NCBI RefSeq assembly: GCF_014705655.1
Contig: NZ_JACXIY010000028.1
Coordinates: forward strand, 1 to 64,000
Source of the DNA: Paenibacillus arenilitoris
GTDB lineage: Bacteria > Bacillota > Bacilli > Paenibacillales > Paenibacillaceae
Length of the DNA stretch: 64,000 nucleotides
Reading direction: 5' to 3'
Shown here in pieces: positions 51,166-59,911 of this stretch (position 1 is the first letter of the stretch; each line of letters starts with the position of its first letter). The position numbers were made by a program, and so were the translations under genes. A model generated the notes under the pieces. The model did not search any database. It saw only the letters and a program-made list of their open reading frames with translations, and was not told where the DNA came from.

Positions 51166-52407
51166 TCAATCCAAATACCAAGTCGCGTGATCGACGACGA
51201 CGGTCGCGCCTTCCTCGTACACGCCGTACACCGTGCCCGTAAAGCCCATCGTCTCGCCCGGCTCCACGTAATCGGGCGTCGCCAGCGCGCTGCCCGTGCC
51301 GAGCACGCTCCCTTCGGCGCCATACACCGTATACTGAACCGAGATCGAATAAATCGGCCTCGTCGCGGCGTTCTTCAGCTCGCCTTCGATATACAAATCG
51401 CCGAACTCGTCCAGCGTCGTCACGATATTGACGACTTCCACGGCGGCCGTCTGATTTTTCAAATCCTCCTCCGCCGCCTTCTGCATCGCCTGCTCGAGCC
51501 GCTGCCGCTCCGCCTGCTCGTACTGCTTCTGCTCCTTCTCGATGCGCTTCTCGAGCTCCGTCAGGCGCTCGTCGTCTTTGGAGAAAGCAAGCGCCCTCGC
51601 CGTCACGGCCAGCGCGTCGTTGTAATTTTTGTCGTTCAGCAGCGCCATCGCGTCCTCGTAACAGAGCTCCACGATTCTCGCGACGATATCCTTCCGGAGG
51701 GTATCCGATTGTTCGCCGTCCAAATGTTTGGCGGCATTAAGCTTCGCCTCCAGCTCGTCGACGGTGAGCAGCTCGCCTAGCTCGGCGGATATTTTCATCA
51801 CGCCATGCCTCGTCCGGTACGTCTCCAGCCGCTCCTTCGCTTTGGCGTAGACCGGCTCGTCGCGCCCCGCCAAAGCTTCCTTCGCCTGCTGCAGCGACTG
51901 CTCCGCTTCGTCCAGCTTCTTCTCGTCCAGCTGCTTGCCGATCGCCGACAGCGATTGCTCGAGACCGGCGACCTCGCTTACGATTTCGAGGTCCGCCCGC
52001 ACCGCGGCGAAGCCGGGACGCGCTTCGGCCGCTTCCTCCAGCTTCGCGAGCGCCTCCGCGTACTTGCCGGAGAGCGCCTCCGCCTTCGCCTCGTTTTGGA
52101 GACGGAGCACCTTATCGTTAATTCCCTCCTGGTACATATAATAGGTAAACACGGCCGCCGCCGAAACGACGGCAAGCAGCGACGGCGCTACCCAAACCCA
52201 TGCCGACCGCCTGCCCTGGTCCTTCTTTTCCAGCAATCTATTTAACGGCGCTTCGGCCGAATTCGTCGAAATCGATTCCTGCAAACCCGCGGCCAGCTCG
52301 GCGCTTGCCGCTTCTTCCTCGTCTTCCCCCGCAGCGAGCAGCCTGCCGCACTGGCTGCAATAGACGGCGTCGTCCGTCCGTTTCTTCCCGCAATGATGGC
52401 AATACAC
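51166..52407 (-). CDS. Zinc-ribbon membrane protein with coiled-coil/TPR middle and FxLYD-type end
   Basis: A 413-residue protein. It begins with a zinc ribbon, YCHHCGKKRTDDAVYCSQCG (two CxxC pairs), then an acidic linker and one membrane helix (WVAPSLLAVVSAAAVFTYYM). A long helical, charged region follows (about 100-310) with TPR-like helices and a coiled coil rich in Glu/Lys/Gln. The last 100 residues (VEVVNIVTTLDEFGDLYIEG onward) are a beta-sandwich of the FxLYD type. Start is GTG at 52407. The ribbon should be cytoplasmic and the remainder outside. Paired with an HtrA-like protease; a sensing or scaffold role is inferred. Confidence 0.88.
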   Translation of the reverse strand: MYCHHCGKKRTDDAVYCSQCGRLLAAGEDEEEAASAELAAGLQESISTNSAEAPLNRLLEKKDQGRRSAWVWVAPSLLAVVSAAAVFTYYMYQEGINDKVLRLQNEAKAEALSGKYAEALAKLEEAAEARPGFAAVRADLEIVSEVAGLEQSLSAIGKQLDEKKLDEAEQSLQQAKEALAGRDEPVYAKAKERLETYRTRHGVMKISAELGELLTVDELEAKLNAAKHLDGEQSDTLRKDIVARIVELCYEDAMALLNDKNYNDALAVTARALAFSKDDERLTELEKRIEKEQKQYEQAERQRLEQAMQKAAEEDLKNQTAAVEVVNIVTTLDEFGDLYIEGELKNAATRPIYSISVQYTVYGAEGSVLGTGSALATPDYVEPGETMGFTGTVYGVYEEGATVVVDHATWYLD

Positions 52408-53029
52408 TTACGTTCATCCCCCAGCCTGCATTCTCTGACGCATATCTTTATCTATTCTATATGAAAAAGTAAATGATCTCCATTCAAAAATGATGGGATC
52501 GCAAATAAGCCGCCCCTAATCCGATAGATGATAGAGACGGCTTACTAGCCTTGCGCGTCAGCCGGACCGTACCCGCAATCCTTACCCGACGGTCGGTCCG
52601 TGCGCCGGCTCCGCCATCCGCTTGCGCCCTTCTATTTTGTTGAACGTATGCGTGAGCCTGTGTTGTACCGAAGCCTGCAAAAGTGCAGGCTCTTGATCGC
52701 TTCATGCGTGAGGCGCAGCAAATGCCTGCGATTGTGCATCTTCTTACGGTTTATAGACGCCAAAAGCGGCGCACGACCCGGAATGCCTGCACGTGCGCAG
52801 GCATTCCGTTCGGCCGTCTTATCGATAGCGCGCAAAGGCTGCGCATTCGCAGGCTTCGCTTGCCTAGCCGTGCTGACGCGAAGCCTTTGCGCAGGGGGCG
52901 GAGGTTGCCTCCATTTCCTGGAGAAAGGTTGTTTTATAAGGAAAGAGGAGCGTTCTTCCATCATCTTACGACGGCTTTTCGGACGCCCCTCTTTGCGTAA
53001 ACGGGTCTATGAAATTAAAATTATGACAT
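52408..53029. other. Gene-free region with a cluster of strong hairpins
   Basis: No credible gene on either strand. Three perfect hairpins: AGCCTGCA/TGCAGGCT with a four-base loop (52672-52691), CGGAATGCCTGC/GCAGGCATTCCG with a six-base loop (52779-52808), and GCGCAAAGGCT/AGCCTTTGCGC spanning 52830-52892. None ends in a clean T tract on the araB side, so they do not look like an ordinary terminator. Confidence 0.7.
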
Positions 53030-54700
53030 TCAGGCCTGCTCTTCCTTAATCGCCTTGAGCCGCTTCATGACGTCGTTCGCGCCGCGGCCGTAGTAGTCGT
53101 GCAGCTGGTTGTACTCCGCGAACAGCTTCTCGTATACGGCCACGTTCTCCGGAATCGGCTTGAACGTCTCCTCGCGCACGCGCGCCATCTTCCGCGCCGC
53201 CTCCACGATGCTGTCGAAGCCGCCCTTCGCCGAGCCGGCCGCTACCGCGCCGAACATCGCCGCGCCGAGCGCCGGCGTCTGCTTCGATGCCGCCACCTTG
53301 ATCTCGCGGTTCGTCACGTCGGCGTAAATTTGCATGAGCAGCGCGTTCTTCTGCGGCAGGCCGCCGCACGCGTACAGCTCGTTTACCTCGACGCCGCTGC
53401 CGTGGAAGGCATCGACGATTTTGCGGGTGCCGAACGCGGTCGCTTCAAGCAGCGCGCGGTAAATTTCCCACGGCTTCGTCAGCAGCGTAAGGCCGACGAT
53501 CGTGCCCGTCAAATCCGTATCGACGAGGACGGAACGGTTGCCGTTCCACCAGTCGAGCGCCAGCAAGCCGGATTCGCCGACCTTCAGCTCCTGCGCTTTG
53601 CGGGTCAGGTAGACGTGGATATTCTCGCCCGCCTCCTCCGCTTCCTTGTGCGCGTACGCCGGAACCGCTTCCTCGACGAACCATTCGAAAATATCGCCGA
53701 CCGCCGACTGTCCCGCTTCATAGCCATAATAGCCCGGAATGATGCCGTCCTCGACGACGCCGCACATGCCCTCGACTTCCTTCTCCGTCTCTCCGAGCAG
53801 CATATGGCAGATCGACGTGCCCATCGCCATGACGAGCTTGCCCGGCGTCACGACGCCGACGCCCGGCACGGCCGCATGCGCGTCCACGTTGCCGACGGCG
53901 ATCGCCGTACCGGCCGCCAGGCCGATGCGGGCCGCCATATCCGGCGTCAATTCGCCGGCCTTGGAGCCGAGCGGGACGACCTCGCCGCGCAGCTTCGTTT
54001 CGGTCAGATTTTCCAGACGCGGATCAAGCGCTTTGAAGAACGCCTTGCTCGGGTAACCGTTCTGCTTATGCCACATCCCTTTGTAGCCGGCCGTGCAGCT
54101 GTTGCGCACGATGTTGCCGGTCAGCTGGCCGATGACCCAGTCGGTCGCCTCGACGAATTTATCCGCCGTGTCGTAGATTTCAGGCGCCTCGTTCAAAATT
54201 TGCCAAGCCTTCGCCATCATCCATTCGGACGAAATTTTGCCGCCGTAGCGCGGAAGCCACTTCTCCCCGCGCTTCTCCGCCAGCTCGTTGATCAGATTCG
54301 CCTCGTCCTGCGCCGCGTGATGCTTCCACAGCTTGACCCAGCTGTGCGGATTGTCCTTGTAAGCGTCCTGCACGCACAGCGGCTGGCCGGCCTCGTCAAT
54401 CGGCAGCATCGTGCACGCCGTAAAATCGATGCCGAGCCCGATAACGTCGGCGGGATTGACACCGGATTCCTTCATGACCGCGGGCACCGATTTCTCGAGC
54501 ACCTCAATGTAATCGAGCGGATGCTGCAGCGCCCAGTCATGCTCCAGCTTGATGCCGGACACCGGGAGCTTCTCGTCGATGACATGGTGCGTATAAGGCG
54601 TCACATGCTCGGCAACCTCGCTGCCGTTAGACAAGTCGATCAAAACCGCGCGTCCGGACTGCGTGCCGTAGTCGACGCCGATTGCGTATTTGCTGCTCAT
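53030..54700 (-). CDS. araB: Ribulokinase
   Basis: A 556-residue FGGY-family sugar kinase that phosphorylates L-ribulose in arabinose breakdown. Visible marks are YAIGVDYGTQSGRAVLIDL at the start, GLGIDFTACTMLPID, EATDWVIGQLTGN, AVGNVDAHAAVPGVG, AMGTSICHMLL and YACGGLPQKNALLMQIYADV near the end. The ATG at 54700 follows TAAGGAGG, which overlaps the araD stop region; an upstream frame start at 54730 is rejected. Second gene of araD-araB. No araA was found in the window. Confidence 0.96.
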   Translation of the reverse strand: MSSKYAIGVDYGTQSGRAVLIDLSNGSEVAEHVTPYTHHVIDEKLPVSGIKLEHDWALQHPLDYIEVLEKSVPAVMKESGVNPADVIGLGIDFTACTMLPIDEAGQPLCVQDAYKDNPHSWVKLWKHHAAQDEANLINELAEKRGEKWLPRYGGKISSEWMMAKAWQILNEAPEIYDTADKFVEATDWVIGQLTGNIVRNSCTAGYKGMWHKQNGYPSKAFFKALDPRLENLTETKLRGEVVPLGSKAGELTPDMAARIGLAAGTAIAVGNVDAHAAVPGVGVVTPGKLVMAMGTSICHMLLGETEKEVEGMCGVVEDGIIPGYYGYEAGQSAVGDIFEWFVEEAVPAYAHKEAEEAGENIHVYLTRKAQELKVGESGLLALDWWNGNRSVLVDTDLTGTIVGLTLLTKPWEIYRALLEATAFGTRKIVDAFHGSGVEVNELYACGGLPQKNALLMQIYADVTNREIKVAASKQTPALGAAMFGAVAAGSAKGGFDSIVEAARKMARVREETFKPIPENVAVYEKLFAEYNQLHDYYGRGANDVMKRLKAIKEEQA

Positions 54701-54716
54701 TTTGCCTGGTTCCTCC

Positions 54717-55412
54717 TTATTTTTGGCCATAGTAGGCGTTCGCCCCGTGTTTGCGCAAATAGTGCCGGTCCAGCAAATGCTGATCCATCGGCTGAACGTT
54801 CGGGTTCAGCTGGAACGTGTGCAGCGCCATCTTCGCCACTTCCTCGAGCACGACGGCATTATGGACCGCGTTATGCGGGTCCTTGCCCCAGCAGAACGGA
54901 GCGTGGCTGTTCACCAGCACCGACGGCACCTGGTTCGGGTCGATGCCCTGCGTCTTGAATGTCTCGACGATCACGTTGCCCGTCTCAAGCTCGTAGGCGC
55001 CTTTAATTTCCGCCTCCGTCATCGCGCGGGTGCAGGGCACCTCGCCGTAGAAGTAGTCCCCGTGCGTCGTGCCGAGCGCCGGAATGCCGCGCCCCGCCTG
55101 CGCCCAGCTTGTCGCCCAAGGCGAGTGGGTATGCACGATGCCGCCGATTGACGGGAACGCTTTGTACAATAACACATGCGTGGCCGTGTCCGACGACGGG
55201 CGCAGATTGCCCTCGACGACATTGCCGTCCAGATCGACGACGACCATATGCTCTTCTTTCAATTCCTCGTACGGAACGCCGCTCGGCTTAATAACCGCGT
55301 AGCCGGATTCCCGGTCGACGCCGCTGACGTTGCCCCAGGTGAAGGTGACCAGGCCGTATTTCGGCAAATCCATATTCGCAGCCCATACGGCATGCTTTAA
55401 CGCTTCCAACAT
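54717..55412 (-). CDS. araD: L-ribulose-5-phosphate 4-epimerase
   Basis: A 231-residue class II aldolase-fold enzyme that converts L-ribulose-5-phosphate to D-xylulose-5-phosphate. Marks: FTWGNVSGVDRESGYAVIKPSG, LRPSSDTATHVLLYKAFP, the zinc histidines in GIVHTHSPWATSWAQAG and HAPFCWGKDPHNAVHNAVVL, and the end QHLLDRHYLRKHGANAYYGQ. AAAGGAG precedes the ATG. An AraR-like box lies 95 bases upstream. Confidence 0.97.
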   Translation of the reverse strand: MLEALKHAVWAANMDLPKYGLVTFTWGNVSGVDRESGYAVIKPSGVPYEELKEEHMVVVDLDGNVVEGNLRPSSDTATHVLLYKAFPSIGGIVHTHSPWATSWAQAGRGIPALGTTHGDYFYGEVPCTRAMTEAEIKGAYELETGNVIVETFKTQGIDPNQVPSVLVNSHAPFCWGKDPHNAVHNAVVLEEVAKMALHTFQLNPNVQPMDQHLLDRHYLRKHGANAYYGQK

Positions 55413-55506
55413 GTGACTCGTTCGCTCCTTTCAAGCTCGCGTCCATCCGGGAGGACCGGATAGACTTATACGGACAATAATAGGAAATCAACTTGTTAAT
55501 ATTATA

Positions 55507-55522
55507 AGTTGTACGTACAAGT
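55507..55522. promoter_or_regulatory. AraR-like operator upstream of araD
   Basis: AGTTGTACGTACAAGT, close to the TTGTACGTACAA core of AraR boxes known in Bacilli. Lies between araR and araD. Confidence 0.8.
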
Positions 55523-55579
55523 GTGTCACGTATTTTTTTCCGGCATCGACGCCTTTGGCGGCGTTGGCAAATTCGCAGG

Positions 55580-56689
55580 CTATTGCTTCGGAGCTTGCGT
55601 CGACTCCCGGATGACCAGCTGCGGGTCGTACACGATATCCTGCGCCCGATTGCGCTGCCGGTTCTCCACGAGGCCGAGCAGCAGCTCGACCGCGTCCGCC
55701 CCCATCCCGGTCTTCGGATGGGCGACGGTCGTCAGCTTCACTTCCGTCGCGATCGCGAGCACCGCGTCATCGAACCCGACGATCGACAAATCCTCGGGCA
55801 CGGCAAGCCCGATCTGCCGGATGACATCCAGCATCCGCACGGCCAGCTCGTCGTTGTAGCAGACGATGGCCGTCGGCCGCCGGGCCGGCTCCCGCTGCAG
55901 CAGAGCGAATAACGCTTCCGCCGGCTTCGATTGCTTCTCCTCGGACGCGTACCGGTGCAGATAATCCGCCTGGACCGACAAGCCATGCTCGCGATGCGCC
56001 CTCAGGAAGCCGCGCATCCGGTGCACGCCCTGGAAATCGTCGGTTTTGAAGAAGCCGGCGATCCGGCTGTGTCCGAGCGCAATCAAGTGCTCCGCCGCGC
56101 GGTAGCCGCCAAGCTCGTCGTCGACGCGCAAGCAGGGCGCGTCGACGTCGCTGTACCGTTCGTTCAGCATAATATAAGGAATTTTGAGCGCGTCCAGCGC
56201 CATAAAATAATTGAAATTCGGATTTCCCTCCGCGCTCTTCGTCGGCTCGATGATAAGGCCGGTTAGCGGCTCGCGGAGCATCGACTCGAGGCTGTCCTTT
56301 TCCTTCTTCTTCTCGTTATCCGTGCTGGCCAGCAGCAGCCGCGCGCCTACCGCGCGCAGGCTTGACTCCACCCCCCGGACGATCGTCGGAAAAATGTAAT
56401 CCGAGATATAGGTCGTAATCATCCCGATCGTCATCCCTTGCGACGGCCCGCGCCTCTCCGTGTGCGACTGATCGGAGACGAACGTCCCTTTGCCTTGGAC
56501 TCGGTACAGCCAGCCCTCCTGCTCCAAATCGCCGAGCGCCTGCCGCACCGTCTGCCGGCTCAGCTCGAACTGCCGCCCGAGCTCGTTCTCCGACGGCAGC
56601 CTGTCATGCGGCTTGAACTGCGCGGTAACGATCCACGATAAAATTTGCTGCTTCAATTGCATATATTTGGGCGTTTGCTGTTCCTTCAC
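55580..56689 (-). CDS. araR: Arabinose-responsive repressor (GntR N-domain, LacI-type C-domain)
   Basis: A 369-residue AraR-type regulator. The GntR winged helix covers residues 1-75 (YMQLKQQILSWIVTAQFKPH, LPSENELGRQFELSRQTVRQ, GWLYRVQGKGTFV). The rest is a periplasmic-binding-like domain as in LacI, with TIGMITTYISDYIFPTIVRG, RAAEHLIALGHSRIAGF and AIVCYNDELAVRMLDVIRQI. It should repress the ara genes until arabinose binds. The start is taken as GTG at 56689 after GAGGTG; a longer frame to 56824 lacks family similarity. AraR-like boxes occur before araD and before araR itself. Confidence 0.94.
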   Translation of the reverse strand: MKEQQTPKYMQLKQQILSWIVTAQFKPHDRLPSENELGRQFELSRQTVRQALGDLEQEGWLYRVQGKGTFVSDQSHTERRGPSQGMTIGMITTYISDYIFPTIVRGVESSLRAVGARLLLASTDNEKKKEKDSLESMLREPLTGLIIEPTKSAEGNPNFNYFMALDALKIPYIMLNERYSDVDAPCLRVDDELGGYRAAEHLIALGHSRIAGFFKTDDFQGVHRMRGFLRAHREHGLSVQADYLHRYASEEKQSKPAEALFALLQREPARRPTAIVCYNDELAVRMLDVIRQIGLAVPEDLSIVGFDDAVLAIATEVKLTTVAHPKTGMGADAVELLLGLVENRQRNRAQDIVYDPQLVIRESTQAPKQ

Positions 56690-56740
56690 TTCGCACCTCG
56701 GCTTGGTTAGTTGTATGCCTTGTAGTATAGCACAAGGGGT

Positions 56741-56756
56741 ACTTGTACGTACATCG
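56741..56756. promoter_or_regulatory. AraR-like operator upstream of araR
   Basis: ACTTGTACGTACATCG, with the same TTGTACGTACA core as the box at 55507-55522; its right arm is imperfect. Suggests autoregulation. Confidence 0.7.
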
Positions 56757-56887
56757 TTTGAAAATGAATCACGCTGGCTTCCGAGGCCGCACGCTGGTCG
56801 AAGCCGCACGCTGGCTTCGCGCAACTTCCGCTAGCCCCATCACTGCGCCGACGTTCCGTTCTCCGCACGACTCCCGCAAAAGTGTCA

Positions 56888-57454
56888 ATCAGATCTAATT
56901 TCTAGATCTGATCCGCACAAACTAACCCAATTCCAGCGATCAGGTCTAATTGTTAGACCTAATTCAGCCTGCAGCCCGCTAAATGAACTCATTCGCGCTA
57001 CTTTTCTGCAATCAGATCTAATTTTTAGATTTGATCCGCTCAAACTAACCAAATTCCGGCCATCAGGTCTAATTGTTAGACCTGATTCAGCCTGCAGCCC
57101 GCTAAATGAACTCATTCGCGCTACTTTTCTGCAATCAGATCTAATTTTTAGATCTGATCCGCACAAACTAACCCAATTCCGGCCATCAGGTCTAATTGTT
57201 AGACCTGATTCAGCTTGCAGCCCGCTAAATGAACTCATTCGCGCTACTTTTCTGCAATCAGATCTAATTTCTAGATCTGATCCGCTCAAACTAACCCAAT
57301 TCCGGCCATCAGGTCTAATTTTTAGACCTGATTCAGCCTGCAGCCCGCTAAATGAACTCATTCGCGCTACTTTTCTGCAATCAGATCTAATTTTTAGATC
57401 TGATCCGCACAAACTAAACCAATTCCAGCGATCAGGTCTAATTATTAGACCTGA
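56888..57454. repeat. Tandem array of five 123-bp units, each holding two palindromes
   Basis: Palindrome A (core CAGATCTAATTTTTAGATCTG) starts at 56888, 57011, 57134, 57257 and 57380, exactly 123 bases apart. Palindrome B (core AGGTCTAATTGTTAGACCT) starts 50 or 51 bases after each A, beginning at 56939 and ending with the copy at 57430. Between B and the next A lies a constant spacer containing CTAAATGAACTCATTCGCGC. The variable bases fall mostly in the palindrome loops and the A-B spacer. Non-coding repeat; function unknown. Confidence 0.9.
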
Positions 57455-57500
57455 TTCAGCCTGTGCCCCCCGCTTCCCACCCTGCCGCTCGCAGCGGGCA

Positions 57501-57530
57501 AGCAAAATAGGCCGCCCCGGAGGGCGGCCT
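57501..57530 (-). terminator. Intrinsic terminator after galU
   Basis: GGCCGCCC and GGGCGGCC over a four-base loop, followed on the minus strand by TATTTTGC. Confidence 0.85.
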
Positions 57531-57546
57531 TCCCGCTATGCGGCGA

Positions 57547-58425
57547 CTAGGCGTCCGTTTCCTTCAGCCGCTCAATCAAGTATTGCCGCACGTCCGCGCC
57601 AAGATCGGCCCTCTCGAGGGCGAAATCGATCGTCGCCTGCACGAAGCCGAGCTTGTCGCCCACGTCATGCCTGCGTCCGTCGAAGCGGTATGCCGAGAGC
57701 GAGGCGACGCGGTTCAGCTGCTGCAGGCTGTCGGTCAGCTGAATCTCGCCCGCCTTCCCCGGCTTCGCCCGCTCGAGCAGGCCGAATATGGCCGGGTCCA
57801 GCACGTAGCGGCCGACCACGGCAAGGTTGGAAGGCGCCTCGCCCGGCGCCGGCTTCTCCACGATATCGCGGACGCGCGCAACCTGACGCCCCTCTTCGAT
57901 ATCGACGATGCCGTATTTATGCGTCTGGTCCCAAGGCACCTCCATGACCGCCACGACGGACGATTGCTGCTGCTCGTACACGTCCATCATCCGGCGGAGG
58001 CACGGCGGTTCAGAGGTCAGAATGTCGTCGCCGAGCAGAACCGCGAACGGTTCGTCCGCGATGAACCGGCGGGCGCACAAGACGGCGTGCCCGAGGCCGA
58101 GCGGCTCCTTCTGGCGCACGTAATAAATATCCGCAAGCTTCGAAATGCCGCGCACCAGCTTCAGCATTTCTTCGTTATGCCGCGCCTCCAACTCCATCTC
58201 CAGCTCGACCGATTTGTCAAAATGATCCTCGATCGCCCGTTTATGCCGACCGCTGACGATTACGATGCTCTCGATGCCGGACTCGACGGCTTCCTCCACG
58301 ATATATTGAATCGCCGGCTTATCGATGATCGGCAGCATTTCCTTCGGCTGCGCCTTCGTTGCCGGCAGGAACCGCGTGCCGAGACCGCCGGCCGGGATTA
58401 TCGCTTTCCGTATCCGCTTCTCCAT
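57547..58425 (-). CDS. galU: UTP--glucose-1-phosphate uridylyltransferase
   Basis: A 292-residue nucleotidyltransferase that makes UDP-glucose for wall glycans and glycolipids. Marks: KAIIPAGGLGTRFLPATKAQPKEMLPIIDKP (in part), IQYIVEEAVESGIESIVIVS, QKEPLGLGHAVLCARRFI, FAVLLGDDIL and PSNLAVVGRYVLDPAIF. The ATG at 58425 has only a weak ribosome site. Terminator follows. Confidence 0.96.
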   Translation of the reverse strand: MEKRIRKAIIPAGGLGTRFLPATKAQPKEMLPIIDKPAIQYIVEEAVESGIESIVIVSGRHKRAIEDHFDKSVELEMELEARHNEEMLKLVRGISKLADIYYVRQKEPLGLGHAVLCARRFIADEPFAVLLGDDILTSEPPCLRRMMDVYEQQQSSVVAVMEVPWDQTHKYGIVDIEEGRQVARVRDIVEKPAPGEAPSNLAVVGRYVLDPAIFGLLERAKPGKAGEIQLTDSLQQLNRVASLSAYRFDGRRHDVGDKLGFVQATIDFALERADLGADVRQYLIERLKETDA

Positions 58426-58513
58426 TCGCTCATCGCCCCCATAACTTCGTTATGCGCCTGAAACTGAAAACAACAGGACTTCACTTCATCCATCATAACC
58501 CTTCCGAGCCTAA

Positions 58514-59911
58514 TTATCCATCGGATGAAGCCGGCTTAAGCGGGAGCCGGACGATAAAGCCCGCGCCCGCCCGCTGGTCGAATGCGGGATCCAGCATGAT
58601 CGTCCCGCCGTGAATGGCGACGATCCGGTGCGCGATCGACAGGCCGAGACCGCTGCCGCCCTGGCTCCGGTCCCTCGAAGCATCCCCTTTGTAGAACCGT
58701 TCGAACAGGCGGTCTCGGTCCTCCTCGCGAATGCCGATGCCGGTATCGGCGATCCGCACGACCGCGAACCCTTCCTGCTCCGTCAGCGTAAAAGCGATTT
58801 TGCCGCCTTCCGGCGTGAACTTCATGCTGTTGGACAGCAGGTTCATCCATACCTGGCTCAGCTGGTCGCGATCCGCCCGAATGACCGTCTCCTCCATCAG
58901 CAGCTCGACGGTCTGCCGCTTGGCCAGCCAATGCGGCTCGCAGACAAGCACGACGTCGCGCAGTTGGCGGTCCAGCCGGTACGTCTCCGGGTGAAAGGGA
59001 TGCTGCTGCGAATCGAGCGACGCGAGATTCAGCAAATTTTCGCTCAGCCGGGACAGTCTGGTACTCTCCTGCTTAATGATGTTCACGTAGCGCTCCCGCT
59101 CCGCTTCGGTCACTTCCTCGCTCCGCAGCGCTTCGGCGAAGCCTTTGATCGACGTCAGCGGAGACTGAATCTCGTGCGACACGTTCGCCACGAAGTCCTG
59201 CCGCATCGTCTCGAGCTGCGACAGGCTGAGCGCCATCCGGTTCATGCTCCCGGCCAGCTCGCCGAGCTCGTCGCCGCGGCTGACCGGCAGTCGGACGGTG
59301 AAATCCCCTTCGGCCATCCGGGTCGCCGCGTTCGTCATCATTTTGAGCGGCTTCACCAAATATCGGGCAGCCACCAGGATCAGCACGCCCCCGACGACCA
59401 GAATCGTGACGAGCAGCGTGACCGCCGTCCAAATGAAATTGCTGGCCTGCGGGAACCGGTCCGGCTGGACGAACAGCGCCCAGCTCTCGTTGCCGAGCAG
59501 GACGCGCTTGCCGAACGCGGGCGGCGACGGCGGGGCGTTGCTCCCCTGATCGTACGTGTTCACCCTCACGTTATGGCCCGCGAACGCGTTGACGAGCTGC
59601 TCGTACGTAAGGCGCCGGGCAAGCGCGTCGCCCCGCTCGCCTACCGTGACGAGCCGGTTGGCATGGTTCACCGCAACGATCGAAAGTCCTTGGAGCGACG
59701 ACATTTCCTCCAGAAACTCCCCGATCGAGGAAGGCTCCGACACCGCGTACAGCTGCTCGATGCGGTCGATCGCTTTGTCCAGCTGTTCCGGGAGCTGCCC
59801 TCTGGCATCGCGCTTGAACAGCTGGTTCGTGAACAGGAACGCGACGCCGATGCTGACCAGTACGATGATCAGGAACGTCGCCGTTATCCGGACATACAGG
59901 CTGCGGATCAT
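58514..59911 (-). CDS. Sensor histidine kinase (HssS-like)
   Basis: A 465-residue membrane kinase. Membrane helices at about 5-28 and 160-182 enclose an extracellular sensor of 130 residues. A HAMP domain (184-235) follows. The phospho-acceptor H246 is in VANVSHEIQSPLTSIKGF. The ATPase has the N box WMNLLSNSMKFTPEGG, G1 IADTGIGI, F box RFYKGD and G2 GGSGLGLSIAHRI. The ATG at 59911 overlaps the regulator's stop as ATGA and lies six bases after GGAGGA; a GTG two codons earlier is possible. It pairs with the regulator encoded just before it. Confidence 0.95.
   Translation of the reverse strand: MIRSLYVRITATFLIIVLVSIGVAFLFTNQLFKRDARGQLPEQLDKAIDRIEQLYAVSEPSSIGEFLEEMSSLQGLSIVAVNHANRLVTVGERGDALARRLTYEQLVNAFAGHNVRVNTYDQGSNAPPSPPAFGKRVLLGNESWALFVQPDRFPQASNFIWTAVTLLVTILVVGGVLILVAARYLVKPLKMMTNAATRMAEGDFTVRLPVSRGDELGELAGSMNRMALSLSQLETMRQDFVANVSHEIQSPLTSIKGFAEALRSEEVTEAERERYVNIIKQESTRLSRLSENLLNLASLDSQQHPFHPETYRLDRQLRDVVLVCEPHWLAKRQTVELLMEETVIRADRDQLSQVWMNLLSNSMKFTPEGGKIAFTLTEQEGFAVVRIADTGIGIREEDRDRLFERFYKGDASRDRSQGGSGLGLSIAHRIVAIHGGTIMLDPAFDQRAGAGFIVRLPLKPASSDG

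Larger units (their letters stand above)
56690..57546. other. Gene-free region between araR and galU
   Basis: Contains the AraR-like box (56741-56756), the 123-bp tandem array (56888-57454) and the galU terminator (57501-57530). The 206-codon frame that runs through the array is discussed and rejected as a gene. Confidence 0.75.

Noticed and set aside
56885..57505. A 206-codon open frame through the 123-bp repeat array, giving a 41-residue repeat protein
   Set aside because: The open frame follows from a unit length divisible by three. The sequence is built of palindromes, changes between units are largely non-synonymous, and there is no ribosome site at the TTG start.
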